Origin: QANA01 sp963665505
GTDB lineage: Bacteria; Bacillota; Clostridia; Christensenellales; Christensenellaceae
DNA length: 64,000 nt
Assembly: GCA_963665505.1 (NCBI GenBank)
Contig: OY762275.1
Span: forward strand, 1,488,001 to 1,552,000
Direction of reading: 5' to 3'
Position numbers and translations under genes: made by a program. Within the stretch, counting starts at the first letter, position 1. Each line of letters opens with the position of its first letter. Shown piece by piece: positions 35,744 through 45,179 of the stretch. Under the pieces are notes generated by a model. The model was not told the DNA's origin. It searched no databases and saw only the letters and a list, made by a program, of their open reading frames with translations.

Positions 35744-38662
35744 ATGAATAAGGAGTTTTTTCCGCTTCGTCCTGAAACTCAGCCGATGATATATGCCTAC
35801 GAGGACAGCAACCCTGAATATCGGGGTTTGCTGAAAGTCGGCTATACCACAATCGGCGTCGAACAGCGCGTAGCGCAGCAATACCCCACAAAGCGCCCGG
35901 ACGGGAAAGTCCCTTACCGTATCGTTTTTGCGGAATCCGCCATGTATTCAGACGGCGGCAATTTCAGCGATCACGACGTTCACCGCACACTCGCAAAGCG
36001 CGGCTTTCCAAGCGAGGGCGGCGAGTGGTTCCGTTGTACGGTGAACGACTTGCGAGCCGCGTATATCGCGGTCAGCAAGCGGAAAGAAAACATTGAAAAT
36101 CGTACCCGTGATTTCTCCATGCGTCCGGAGCAGGAGGAGGCTGTAAGCAAAACAATTGAGTATTTCAAATCAGCCGCGAAAGAGCAAGGGACGCGCTCGG
36201 CCAAGTTCCTATGGAACGCGAAAATGCGTTTTGGGAAAACCTTTGCCTCATATCAACTTGCAAAGCGCATGGGCCTGTTGAAGATATTGGTTCTGACGTT
36301 CAAGCCCGCCGTTCAGAGCGCATGGGAAGAAGATATAAAAACGCACGTTGACTTTGAGGGGTGGCAGTTCATCAGCCGGACATCGGATGTGACATGGGAA
36401 ACCGCCGATAAGGCAAGGCCCGTTGTCTGCTTTGGTTCTTTTCAAGATTATCTCGGCACAAACGAATCCGGTGGCATAAAGGCAAAGAACGAGTGGGTAC
36501 ATACTACAAACTGGGACTTGGTTATCTTTGACGAGTACCATTTCGGCGCATGGCGTGAAAACGCCAAAAAGCTCTTTGAAGCGGACGACGAGGACGATTA
36601 CGAGGCCCTCGACTTGGAAAAGTACGCGAAAGATGAAGAAGGCAACGCTATCAACGAAACATGGCTGCCGATCACCACGCCGCGCTATTTGTACTTATCG
36701 GGTACGCCGTTCAGAGCGATTAACTCCGGCGAATTTATAGAAGATCAAATTTATAACTGGACATACTCCGATGAACAAAAGGCCAAGGACAACTGGAAAG
36801 AACCGCCCGATAATCCCTATGCCGCTTTGCCGCGCATAGTAATGATGACCTATAAAATCCCCGACAGCATACGGCAGATTGCTATGCAGGGCGAATTTGA
36901 CGAGTTTGACCTAAATGTGTTCTTTTCCGCGGAGGGTAAGAATGACGATGCGAAATTTAAGTATGAAGAATACGTCCAAAAATGGCTTGACCTTATTCGC
37001 GGCGCTTACCTCGGTACAACTACCGATGATTTGAAGCTCGGCGCGAGAAAACCGGAAATGCCGTACTCAAACAACCGTTTGCTTTCCATCCTGACACATA
37101 CGGTATGGTTTTTGCCTCACGTGGCTTCTTGTTTTGCTATGCGTAATTTATTGCAACAAAAGAACAATACTTTCTTTCATGACTATATAATTAATGTCTG
37201 TGCCGGAAGCGGCGCGGGTATCGGCGTTGACGCGCTTGCGCCTGTGCAGAAATCAATGCGTGACCCCCTTAAAACAAAGACAATAACGCTGACTTGCGGC
37301 AAGCTGACAACAGGCGTGACGGTGAGGCCGTGGACGGGTATCTTCATGCTCCGCAACTTATCAAGCCCCGAAACATATTTTCAGGCCGCTTTCCGGGTAC
37401 AAAGCCCGTGGGAGGTAGATATTGGCTCAGGAAAACGCGAGATCATGAAACGTGAGTGTTATATTTTTGATTTCGCCCTTGACCGTGCGCTCAGGCAGAT
37501 TGCCGATTATAGTTGCAGGCTCGATGTAAACGAAGGCAACCCGGAAAAGAAAGTTGCAGAGTTTATCAACTTCTTGCCTGTTATTGCTTACGATGGCAGT
37601 ACCATGAAACAGATAAACGCGGGGGATGTTCTTGACATAGCAATGGCCGGAACGTCCGCGACACTTCTTGCCCGGCGTTGGGAGAGCGCATTACTTGTAA
37701 ATGTCGATAACGAAACGCTGGCCCGCCTCATGGCGAATGAGGACGCTATGCGGGCGTTAATGAGCATCGAGGGTTTTCGTAGTTTGAACAACGATATTGA
37801 AACGATAATCAACCTGTCCGACAAGGTAAAGAAAGCAAAAGAAAAGGAAGAAAAACCGACCAAAAAAGAGAAGAAAGAACTGACCGCGGAAGAAAAGGAA
37901 TTCAAGTCAAAGCGAAAGATGATACAGGAGAAGTTAATAAAGTTTGCTACCCGTATCCCCGTATTTATGTATTTGACGGATTTCCGCGAATACAGTTTGA
38001 AAGATGTTATTACGCAGCTTGAACCGGGGTTATTCAAACGAGTTATGGGTCTGGACATAAAAGACTTTGAACTTCTTGTTTCACTCGGCGTTTTCAACGG
38101 CGGTCTGATGAACGACGCGGTTTACAAATTCAAGCGGTATGAGGATTCAAGCCTTTCTTATACCGGCATCGATAAACATGCGGGCGAGGCCGTCGGTGGG
38201 TACGATACCGTTCTGACGAGAGAAGAATTCGACCGCCTTTTCGGTTCACAACAGATTTCTATATCCGAAGTCGCACAAGCAGTTGACGATATGCCGGACA
38301 TTGAAGCAATTGACGATGATACTGCCGACGATGAAGATAATGAGGAGGATATAACTCCGATTAAAAATGCAATATCGGCTCAAAAAGTGCGGAAAGAACC
38401 TGTGATTAAGGCAACGGCGTCAGTAATTCAAACTGTTTGGCCAATACCATTCTCACGGACAATCCCGCCAACACCACAAGAAGCGAAAATGGACTTGTCA
38501 GGCGTTAAGGTTGGCACTCATGTAAAGCACAAGTCTTTCGGTGATGGGATTGTCAGAAAGTTTGAGCATAGCTTAATTGTTGTGACTTTTGGCTCGGCCG
38601 AAAAAAAGTTCCTGTTTCCAAATGCATTTGAGGGTGGATTTTTAAGGGTAGATAACGACTGA
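35744..38662 (+). CDS. GIY-YIG nuclease-superfamily 2 helicase (restriction enzyme)
   Basis: This is a 972-residue protein. Residues ~14-110 resemble a T5orf172/GIY-YIG nuclease (LLKVGYTTIGVEQRVAQQYP). The helicase part follows: Walker A-like AKMRFGKTFAS near 160, DEYH in VIFDEYHFGAW near 263 and motif III YLSGTPFRAI near 325, then the second RecA-like domain. A Lys/Glu-rich coiled stretch lies near 685-730 and a small beta domain near the end (GTHVKHKSFGDGIVRKF). It is the likely DNA-cleaving, translocating subunit of the restriction system. Confidence 0.85.
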   Translation: MNKEFFPLRPETQPMIYAYEDSNPEYRGLLKVGYTTIGVEQRVAQQYPTKRPDGKVPYRIVFAESAMYSDGGNFSDHDVHRTLAKRGFPSEGGEWFRCTVNDLRAAYIAVSKRKENIENRTRDFSMRPEQEEAVSKTIEYFKSAAKEQGTRSAKFLWNAKMRFGKTFASYQLAKRMGLLKILVLTFKPAVQSAWEEDIKTHVDFEGWQFISRTSDVTWETADKARPVVCFGSFQDYLGTNESGGIKAKNEWVHTTNWDLVIFDEYHFGAWRENAKKLFEADDEDDYEALDLEKYAKDEEGNAINETWLPITTPRYLYLSGTPFRAINSGEFIEDQIYNWTYSDEQKAKDNWKEPPDNPYAALPRIVMMTYKIPDSIRQIAMQGEFDEFDLNVFFSAEGKNDDAKFKYEEYVQKWLDLIRGAYLGTTTDDLKLGARKPEMPYSNNRLLSILTHTVWFLPHVASCFAMRNLLQQKNNTFFHDYIINVCAGSGAGIGVDALAPVQKSMRDPLKTKTITLTCGKLTTGVTVRPWTGIFMLRNLSSPETYFQAAFRVQSPWEVDIGSGKREIMKRECYIFDFALDRALRQIADYSCRLDVNEGNPEKKVAEFINFLPVIAYDGSTMKQINAGDVLDIAMAGTSATLLARRWESALLVNVDNETLARLMANEDAMRALMSIEGFRSLNNDIETIINLSDKVKKAKEKEEKPTKKEKKELTAEEKEFKSKRKMIQEKLIKFATRIPVFMYLTDFREYSLKDVITQLEPGLFKRVMGLDIKDFELLVSLGVFNGGLMNDAVYKFKRYEDSSLSYTGIDKHAGEAVGGYDTVLTREEFDRLFGSQQISISEVAQAVDDMPDIEAIDDDTADDEDNEEDITPIKNAISAQKVRKEPVIKATASVIQTVWPIPFSRTIPPTPQEAKMDLSGVKVGTHVKHKSFGDGIVRKFEHSLIVVTFGSAEKKFLFPNAFEGGFLRVDND

Positions 38663-38934
38663 TCTTGATTCATCACTTCGGGCTAAGTTGGCCCGAAGTA
38701 CACTACAACATATTTATACTAAGGAGCGTTTATTATGCAAAAGTAGAACAACGTGTTCTGGACTAAAATAAGAAAACACTTATTCTACACCGTTTTTATG
38801 TTGTTTAGAAAAAAGGATATACTGAGATATGAAGGAACTTATCTGGAAATTACGCCTCAAAATCAGGTATGCCAAAAGGTACCAAGAGCTCGAATCTACT
38901 TCTTTCACCAAAAAAATCCTAAGCATAAGTATTT

Positions 38935-39246
38935 ATGGGTATGTTGGACATGGGTGCAGGTAGTACCGCATTGGCAACTGTGATTTCTCAGGGTTTTTCT
39001 TTTCTGTTATCCGTTGTGTATTTATACGTACATCGTGATGCGTTGGGATTCGATTTTCATTTATCCAGTTTCCGCGTTGATTTAAAAACAGCATCTGCCC
39101 TTTTTAAGTTGTCTTGGCCCATATCTGCATTTTGCTTGGTTATGTCCCTTTCTTCTATGTTTGTTAGTTCCAATATAAATGTTTATGGTGTCGCCGCTTC
39201 CGCTGCCGATGGAATTGGGAACAAATATGTTTTTTATACTGCTTAA
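38935..39246 (+). pseudogene. MATE transporter internal fragment
   Basis: The frame MGAGSTALATVISQGFSFLLSVVYLYVHRDALGFDFHL... is about 80% identical to residues ~195-290 of the MATE protein at 26479-27885. It ends after DGIGNKYVFYTA. Both ends of the gene are missing. Upstream (38663-38934) is a short relic frame beginning MKELIWKLRLKIRYAKRY that is not recognised. Confidence 0.8.
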
Positions 39247-39293
39247 GATCAAAAAAAGGTTAAAGACGGGGTTAATTAATAATCACAAATAAC

Positions 39294-39319
39294 GAAAACC
39301 GCATTCTAATGCGGTTTTC
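39294..39319. terminator. Hairpin terminator
   Basis: GAAAACCGCATT, CT loop, AATGCGGTTTTC, then TTAT. It lies after the MATE fragment. Confidence 0.7.
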
Positions 39320-39408
39320 TTATGATGCGAGTGTTCGTAAGGACAAATTTGAAACTCATGATAATATAAGACTTTCCGACACAAGCAATTGAATACAAAT
39401 GGGTTTCA

Positions 39409-39661
39409 TTAAGCTGATACTTTTCTGTCTTTGTGCAGCTTGCTGGTCATAATATTTAACTGTTCTTTGTAATGTTCATTTTCGATTTCAAATTCTTTGC
39501 CATTATCGTAGCGATAAAACGCATTCAGAAAACAGCCAGCCAAAAGTAAAGCCAATAAAACACCTTCAAAGGCACCTACACACTCTAATATGTCGCATTA
39601 TCAGCGGTCCCTTTTTTACATATCTCAACCTTCGCATTTTGTGCGTTATTGTTTCACCCAT
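39409..39661 (-). pseudogene. Small membrane protein, frameshifted
   Basis: A start at 39661 after GGGAGAATGCCAG opens MGETITHKMRRLRYVKKG. After about 27 codons the frame must shift by one to continue VGAFEGVLLALLLAGCFLNAFYRYDNGKEFE, ending at 39409. This would be one membrane segment and a charged tail of about 85 residues. The family is unknown. Confidence 0.35.
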
Positions 39662-39694
39662 CTGGCATTCTCCCATAAAATAAATCAAACTATT

Positions 39695-40210
39695 TCACTC
39701 TCGACTTAACTCAAAAATCAGGTGCGGCATTTTCATCCCATGATAACGCTTTATGAACATTCCCGTTTCTATCATGCCAAGTCTCTCAGCAACTGCAATG
39801 GAAGGCTTGTTCATCGGTCTTATATCGCAAACAATCTTGGGGACTTCTAGTATATGAAACGCATAGTCAGCCATAGCTCTGGCACCTTCGATAGCATATC
39901 CCTTGCCATAAAACTGGCTTAACAAAATATATCCAAGTCCCCAGGTTTCCTTGCCATCTATACTCTCTTTTAAAAGTCCGACTTGCCCAACGACTTCCTT
40001 CGAGAGCTTGTTAATCGCCAGAAGATAATCTATTCCATTATTTTCATAACCTCTTTTTCTTTGGGCTATCCATTCTTTTACATCGTCATCAGAAAAATAA
40101 TGCCCCCATACTTTTTTGACACCTCCATCTCGCATGATTTCCGCAATAATATTAAAATCACCATCTTCAATCTTTCTAAAATTTAGCCGCTCTGATTGAG
40201 TTATAACCAT
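39695..40210 (-). CDS. GNAT acetyltransferase (RimJ/RimL-like)
   Basis: This protein is about 171 residues long. It begins ITQSERLNFRKIEDGDFNIIAEIM; the acetyl-CoA loop region is GYILLSQFYGKGYAIEGARAMADYAF, and the C-terminal NKPSIAVAERLGM block is typical of RimJ/RimL-type N-acetyltransferases. ATG at 40210 is 7 nt from GAGG and is preferred to the ATG at 40216. The substrate is unknown. Confidence 0.85.
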   Translation of the reverse strand: MVITQSERLNFRKIEDGDFNIIAEIMRDGGVKKVWGHYFSDDDVKEWIAQRKRGYENNGIDYLLAINKLSKEVVGQVGLLKESIDGKETWGLGYILLSQFYGKGYAIEGARAMADYAFHILEVPKIVCDIRPMNKPSIAVAERLGMIETGMFIKRYHGMKMPHLIFELSRE

Positions 40211-40342
40211 AGTCATTCCTCATTTCTTGATAAGATACATTTTATTTATACGTAAAATTTTTGCTCCATATTAGTATTTATTCTCAAGTTATTAATGCAG
40301 GGCAAGCAATCCATATTTTATATGATCTCCATTCTTAATCAT

Positions 40343-41269
40343 CTATATATTTCTTTTATAAAACTTTTTTCCTTCGTATATATATGAATTAATCAGTTTT
40401 TTCTCTATAAGCTGATCAATAACTGTTCTGTCCAAATTCCGTTCTCTAAGCAAATTCATTATGACCTCTTCTCTTACTGGATGGACCGCTGAAATGCTTA
40501 ATAAATCATTTGCAACATCATCCGTAAAATAAAAGTTGTTTCCTTCGTCCCCTGTAATGCATTCCACTGGAATACCTCTTTGACGGAAAATATCAAACGC
40601 ATTGCGTAGCGTTTCTGCTGTTGGCCCGACAACACCACTCTCTGCGGGCGGTCTTGTGGGAACAAGAATATAAGACTTTTTTGACTTCATGCAATAAATC
40701 CGATTCGCGACCTCTTTGAGATGCGATTCGTTGTCGTTAAATCCGCGGACCAGCATGGTTTCTGTTACCAACTTGCCTTTAAATCGCTCTGCGAAATCAG
40801 CTGCCCCTTGTAAAACCCTGTCCAATTTAAGTGAGCCATGCGGTCTGTCCACCTTCTTCCATATCTCATAATCCACCGCATCAACTTTTATGGATACCCA
40901 ATCGGCTTTCAGCAAATCTTCTTTCACATCATCCATCCATAACAACGACGCGTTTGTAATAACCGCGATTTTAATTCCAAGTGATTTTAACAAATCAATA
41001 TGCTGCCCTAAATGAATATCCAACGTCGGTTCGCCATCAGGAACAAAAGTCAAATAATCCACACGTTCTTCGTCTATATCTGACAGTTTCTGTTTAGTTT
41101 GAGTATATATTTCTTCGGGTTTATAGAATTCACTTCTTTTTACCATCATGTGGTTTGTCCTGCCAATCTGGCAATATACGCACGAATAAGAGCATGCTTT
41201 AGGCGGAATATGGTTAATTCCAAGGCTATGTCCCAGACGTCTTGAGGGTACGGGTCCAAAAATCAACAT
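40343..41269 (-). CDS. Radical SAM protein (COG0731-like)
   Basis: This 308-residue protein has C26-SYS-C30-VY-C33 as the Fe-S/SAM motif, preceded by FGPVPSRRLGHSLGIN. FVPDGEPTLD and VITNASLL are the downstream SAM-binding strands. The C-terminus has a winged-helix-like segment (HPVREEVIMNLLRERNLDRTVID). The opening motif is typical of the uncharacterised COG0731 radical SAM group. GGGGAG precedes ATG. No peptide substrate lies nearby, so it is probably not linked to the RiPP locus. Confidence 0.85.
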   Translation of the reverse strand: MLIFGPVPSRRLGHSLGINHIPPKACSYSCVYCQIGRTNHMMVKRSEFYKPEEIYTQTKQKLSDIDEERVDYLTFVPDGEPTLDIHLGQHIDLLKSLGIKIAVITNASLLWMDDVKEDLLKADWVSIKVDAVDYEIWKKVDRPHGSLKLDRVLQGAADFAERFKGKLVTETMLVRGFNDNESHLKEVANRIYCMKSKKSYILVPTRPPAESGVVGPTAETLRNAFDIFRQRGIPVECITGDEGNNFYFTDDVANDLLSISAVHPVREEVIMNLLRERNLDRTVIDQLIEKKLINSYIYEGKKFYKRNI

Positions 41270-41492
41270 AAATCGACTCCCCTTTAATCATCTTTTGAAG
41301 CGTTTAGAGCTCTATTTTATCTGCAAAAACAATATTGTTCTAAATAATTGCTTTTTACTTATTTTGCAAATTAAAAATATTTACATGGACATACTGTCTT
41401 TTATCATCCAGAAGTTTAAATGCATCGAATTTGATTTCCTTGCCATCAAATGTTAAGATGGCAACTTCATATTAATACAATGCTTATTAACT

Positions 41493-41894
41493 TTATAAAA
41501 CATCTTTACTTACACCTGTTACATTTCCGTTATAGTCAGTCGTGTACTTTCCTTTTGTCATATCCAAAATAACATACTGATTTTCCCATTTATCTTGAAT
41601 TACAGCACATTTCCCTATTGGTATGTCAAAAGGGCCATCTATTACCTTGCCGCCAGCGTTGACTATTCTATCAATAGAATTGATGACTGATTCGACCTTG
41701 AAATCAACATTGATCTTTTTCCTATCTGTCTGTAAAACGACTTCAGTTATCCCGTTTCCCATACCTAAACCTACTGTTGTCTCAGCTCTCCATAAAAGTT
41801 TCAGGCCTAAACTACCGCAATAATACTCAATGCCCGCATCCAGATCGGAAACATATAATTCTATACAGTCAACTTGTTTAAACAATTCTGACAT
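41493..41894 (-). CDS. VOC-family (glyoxalase-like) protein
   Basis: This 133-residue single VOC domain has the paired beta-alpha-beta modules: DCIELYVSDLDAGIEYYCGSLGL and the C-terminal KCAVIQDKWENQYVILDM. AGGAG precedes ATG. Members include resistance proteins and lyases; metal ligands are not clear enough to assign activity. Confidence 0.8.
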   Translation of the reverse strand: MSELFKQVDCIELYVSDLDAGIEYYCGSLGLKLLWRAETTVGLGMGNGITEVVLQTDRKKINVDFKVESVINSIDRIVNAGGKVIDGPFDIPIGKCAVIQDKWENQYVILDMTKGKYTTDYNGNVTGVSKDVL

Positions 41895-41989
41895 TATGCA
41901 CAGCTCCTAATCTACATATTTGCCGCCAAACACGGCACCGTTGTTTTTTTCATATATATTTTATATGGTGTAATCCCTCGCTTTGTTCC

Positions 41990-42310
41990 CTATCCCTTCG
42001 TAAGAACAGACTGCTCAAAATACACAGCACCAACATCATACCAAAAGGAAGTCCGGTAAATATACCCTGTTGCCGGGAAGTTGATCAGTCCATATACGTC
42101 TGGCTTGCCCTGCGCCACCGCCTCTTGGCTTGCATGATATACAGAATACTCTCCGCTGAAGCTTTCTTCCATTCCCATTAGCTCTTCCTTGTAATCCTCG
42201 CTTCGAGGCATATCCACAAAAACGTTCTTGCACTCGTGTACACATGTCCCGTCCGCATTAAGCTGCAGTGTTTCGACCGAATACCAATGCTGCTCTTCGT
42301 ATTCATCATA
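41990..42310 (-). pseudogene. C-terminal fragment of an unrecognised protein
   Basis: The minus-strand frame reads YYDEYEEQHWYSVETLQLNADGTC ... GYIYRTSFWYDVGAVYFEQSVLTKG with no start codon and ribosome site before the Tyr-rich opening. It resembles the end of an extracytoplasmic domain. The sequence to its right (to 42519) is C/T-rich with no gene. Confidence 0.35.
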
Positions 42311-42519
42311 ATACAGTATATTATAATTGTATCACATTTTTGGGTTCACCTTCTTATTTATTTTATCCCCCCCTCTCTAGTTTTGCGAAATCTTGTGTCT
42401 TTCTGGGGCTCACGTTGAGGCACTCAAACCTCCTAGCTTTTATACGCCCCCTCCCCTCTCTTTCCCACAAGACGTATTGTTGTTCTTAGCCGTATCTTTA
42501 TCGTTTTAAAACAGTTTCA

Positions 42520-43329
42520 TCATAGCCCACATTCAAATAGCAAAATCCCTTTAATAGCCGGACTATTGAAATGCGGTAAAGTAAAATCACACGGTTTTTC
42601 AAATTTATCTCGCTTTTTAAAATATCCATTTATTAAAACAACGACATTTTTAGTCTCCCCTCTTTCAAAATATTCTGGTCCACCCGTATCCATCGTGTAT
42701 AAATCCAGTACCTCTTCTATCGCTTTATGCCATGTTTCTAGTTTCATCTTTCTATGCTCTCTACCAACAATATCCCGATACTCGCTAACGTAATATCCAG
42801 CTACTTCTATCTCTTCTTCGTCATGTTCATTAGCAAATTTTTCTATATATTCTTGAAAAGAGAATACATTTGATTTTTTAGCATCCCCTGCACTATGGTT
42901 CTTTTTATTAAGTTCTTTATAACTAGGGTTCTTTATTGGGTACACATTGTTTACTACCCGTGGTGTATCCTCTGTACTACCCGGTTTACTTTGTGTACCA
43001 TTTCCATTATCTTCAATATGATTTTTCCGTACTTCTCGGTAGTTCGCTTCTAGAACATCGCTGTTTATTGTATACACATTTGTGTTATTTCTACTTTTTT
43101 TCTTCCGTTTTTTAACATTGAGCACACCACATAATATTAACTCTTTAACTACATGAATGGCCTGAGTTCTGCTTATACTACAGCGCTTTGCTATTGTACG
43201 ATAACTTGGATATATAGAGGCACCTTGATTCCCCATACGATATAAACAAATCAACACCATTTTTTGATAAATATTGAAATTCGCAAGCTCTAATATGTAA
43301 TTTGGCGTTTGAAAATAGCCTCGCTTCAT
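42520..43329 (-). CDS. Replication-initiator-like helix-turn-helix protein
   Basis: This is a ~269-residue protein from ATG at 43329 (GAGG upstream). The N-terminal FQTPNYILELANFNIYQKMVLICLYRMGNQGASIYPSYRTIAKRCSISRTQAIHVVKEL is a winged HTH as in plasmid or ICE replication initiators and DnaD-like proteins. A charged linker of ~80 residues follows, then a C-terminal helical domain near 180-260. It probably served replication of the integrated element. Confidence 0.65.
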   Translation of the reverse strand: MKRGYFQTPNYILELANFNIYQKMVLICLYRMGNQGASIYPSYRTIAKRCSISRTQAIHVVKELILCGVLNVKKRKKKSRNNTNVYTINSDVLEANYREVRKNHIEDNGNGTQSKPGSTEDTPRVVNNVYPIKNPSYKELNKKNHSAGDAKKSNVFSFQEYIEKFANEHDEEEIEVAGYYVSEYRDIVGREHRKMKLETWHKAIEEVLDLYTMDTGGPEYFERGETKNVVVLINGYFKKRDKFEKPCDFTLPHFNSPAIKGILLFECGL

Positions 43330-43491
43330 CCTAAACAATCCTCATTTCTTCTGTACTATTTCGTTAAAAACTCTATTGACTTTATTGGTTTGTCTATCTA
43401 ACATATAGTATATAACCTATGATTTTACATACCAATTGGCATTGGTATATATTTTCTCTAGTTAGTGTGTTACCAACTTTCGGAGGTCGCT

Positions 43492-44244
43492 ATGTCTAAA
43501 ATATGGTTTTATCAAAACGATATCGTCCCTGTAGAAATCCTCCATTTTCACAATGCGGTATGGGGAACAGCCGATATTGAAGAAATCCAGCCTTCCGCAA
43601 ATATTTTATTACTAGGAAGTTGGATCTGTGATTTTTTGTCTGTGAAAACTGATAATTGTGAAGAATATGCCCTACGGTCTGGATTCAATCACACAGAAAT
43701 AGACAACTGTATCTATGTCCATCGGCTTTTAAACGGCTTTTTAGGTGGAAAAATCGTATCTCTCTATATGTTTCAAATCTTGATGGCAAAAAAGCATTTA
43801 ATTTTGCCAAAATTCCGTTATGTCTTAGACAATGCAACAGTCTACACCGTATATGAATGTGAAGATATCGAGGAGTTTTGCCTTATTTTGATGCATCAAA
43901 CACTCAAACTCAAACAAACCATAAAAAAATGTGAACATTGCGGTAAATGGTTTGTTCCGCAAAACAGAACTGATGAGAAATATTGTTTACGGCCCAGCCC
44001 TAAATACCCTGATAGAAATTGCAGAGATGCCGCAAAACTTAGTGTTACGCTGGCCAGAAGACATAAAAACGAAGCAATTCGTTTGCTTAAAAACTTAAGA
44101 CAAATGATGTATAATAAAGGTGAGAGTACTACTTTGTTTAATGAGAAAAATATGGTATGGAAAACAAAACTAATCAATGGAACTTGTACCCAAAAAGAAT
44201 ATATTGATTGGCTAAAGTCTAATTATAAACGAAAATATAAGTAG
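43492..44244 (+). CDS. DUF6076-like zinc-finger protein
   Basis: This 250-residue protein is read from ATG at 43492 after GGAGGTCGCT. The C-terminal part has CEHCGKWFVPQNRTDEKYC ... CRDAAKL, a CGNR-like zinc finger typical of DUF6076 proteins found in Clostridia mobile elements. The N-terminal 140 residues are unassigned. It may bind nucleic acid. The gene is divergent from the initiator-like protein. Confidence 0.65.
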   Translation: MSKIWFYQNDIVPVEILHFHNAVWGTADIEEIQPSANILLLGSWICDFLSVKTDNCEEYALRSGFNHTEIDNCIYVHRLLNGFLGGKIVSLYMFQILMAKKHLILPKFRYVLDNATVYTVYECEDIEEFCLILMHQTLKLKQTIKKCEHCGKWFVPQNRTDEKYCLRPSPKYPDRNCRDAAKLSVTLARRHKNEAIRLLKNLRQMMYNKGESTTLFNEKNMVWKTKLINGTCTQKEYIDWLKSNYKRKYK

Positions 44245-44261
44245 AATATTAAAGTCTTCTT

Positions 44262-44515
44262 ATTGATCCAGGCAAGCCTATACAGAATGGGTACATTGAA
44301 AGCTTTAACGAACATTTCAGGCAGAATGCATTGATCAACATTAGTCCCAGAATCTATCCGAAGCAAAAGAAATCATCGAAGATTAGTGTATTGAGTACAA
44401 CTATATCAGACCACTTATGTCGCTGGATGACCTGACGCTAACCGAATATGCGCTGATGATTTTAGGTAAACCCTAACATTTCAAATGCGCGAAAACAGGG
44501 GCAGGTCATAACATA
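44262..44515 (+). mobile_element. Second IS3-type remnant, more decayed
   Basis: Nucleotide similarity to 31684-31930 covers the block IDPGKPMQNGYIESFN to PTAEYALMISG and the non-coding 3' flank, but the frame is broken by several indels and stops. It probably derives from the same element family. Confidence 0.75.
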
Positions 44516-44609
44516 TACCATTAATTATAAAGAACTTAAGGAAATTACGAATAAAGAGACATCTTAATCAAAGAAACTCGCAAATGTAATTGGGGCGTTT
44601 CCATGTGGA

Positions 44610-44967
44610 GATGGAGAAAAGTCAACCAGATACAGATATGTTAAAAACCTAAGCAAGTTTCTTTGGTGTTACCGTCGATTACTTGCTTGGTCGAGTCGAT
44701 GTCTCTCACAAACGAAAGGTAGTCAAGATTCCAATTTTGGGAAGGATTCTGGCAAGAACATCTGTGGAAACTAATGAAGAAATATTAGGTGAAGAAAAGA
44801 TATCGCCGGATCTGGCGAAAACAGGAAGGTTTTTTGGGTTGAAAACAGCTGGCGATGGTATGTTCTCGAAAATTGAAGACGGGAATATCGTTATTGTAAA
44901 ACAACAACCGGATGTAGAAAGCAGCGATGTGACAATCGTTTTAGTGAACGACTATGATACCACATGA
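44610..44967 (+). pseudogene. Phage-type repressor (XRE plus S24-like), broken
   Basis: The end of an HTH domain (ASFFGVTVDYLLGR) follows an in-frame stop, and the 94-codon open part continues with KVVKIPILGRI ... LKTAGDGMFSKIEDGNIVIVKQQPDVESSDVTIVLVND, a LexA/S24 peptidase-like fragment that ends before the catalytic Lys region. It was probably the element's lysogeny-type repressor. Confidence 0.65.
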
Positions 44968-45179
44968 AAAAAACTTAAAAAGCATGAACAAGGAATAATG
45001 CTGATTGGCTATAATGTGGCATCATATCCACCGCACTTTTACACAGCACAGCAGTCAACGAATTGCAAATCCGGGTAATCGGCAAAGTAGTAGAGATGAG
45101 AAGAAAATTTTAAGCCGAAAGATATAAGCATTTGGATATATCTTATCTTAACAGCAATAACAGTTTTTGAAAGGAGAAA

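Noticed and set aside
40343..41269. Radical SAM gene as a second peptide maturase
   Set aside because: It has the COG0731 opening motif and no SPASM cysteines, and no precursor-like small frame lies next to it.
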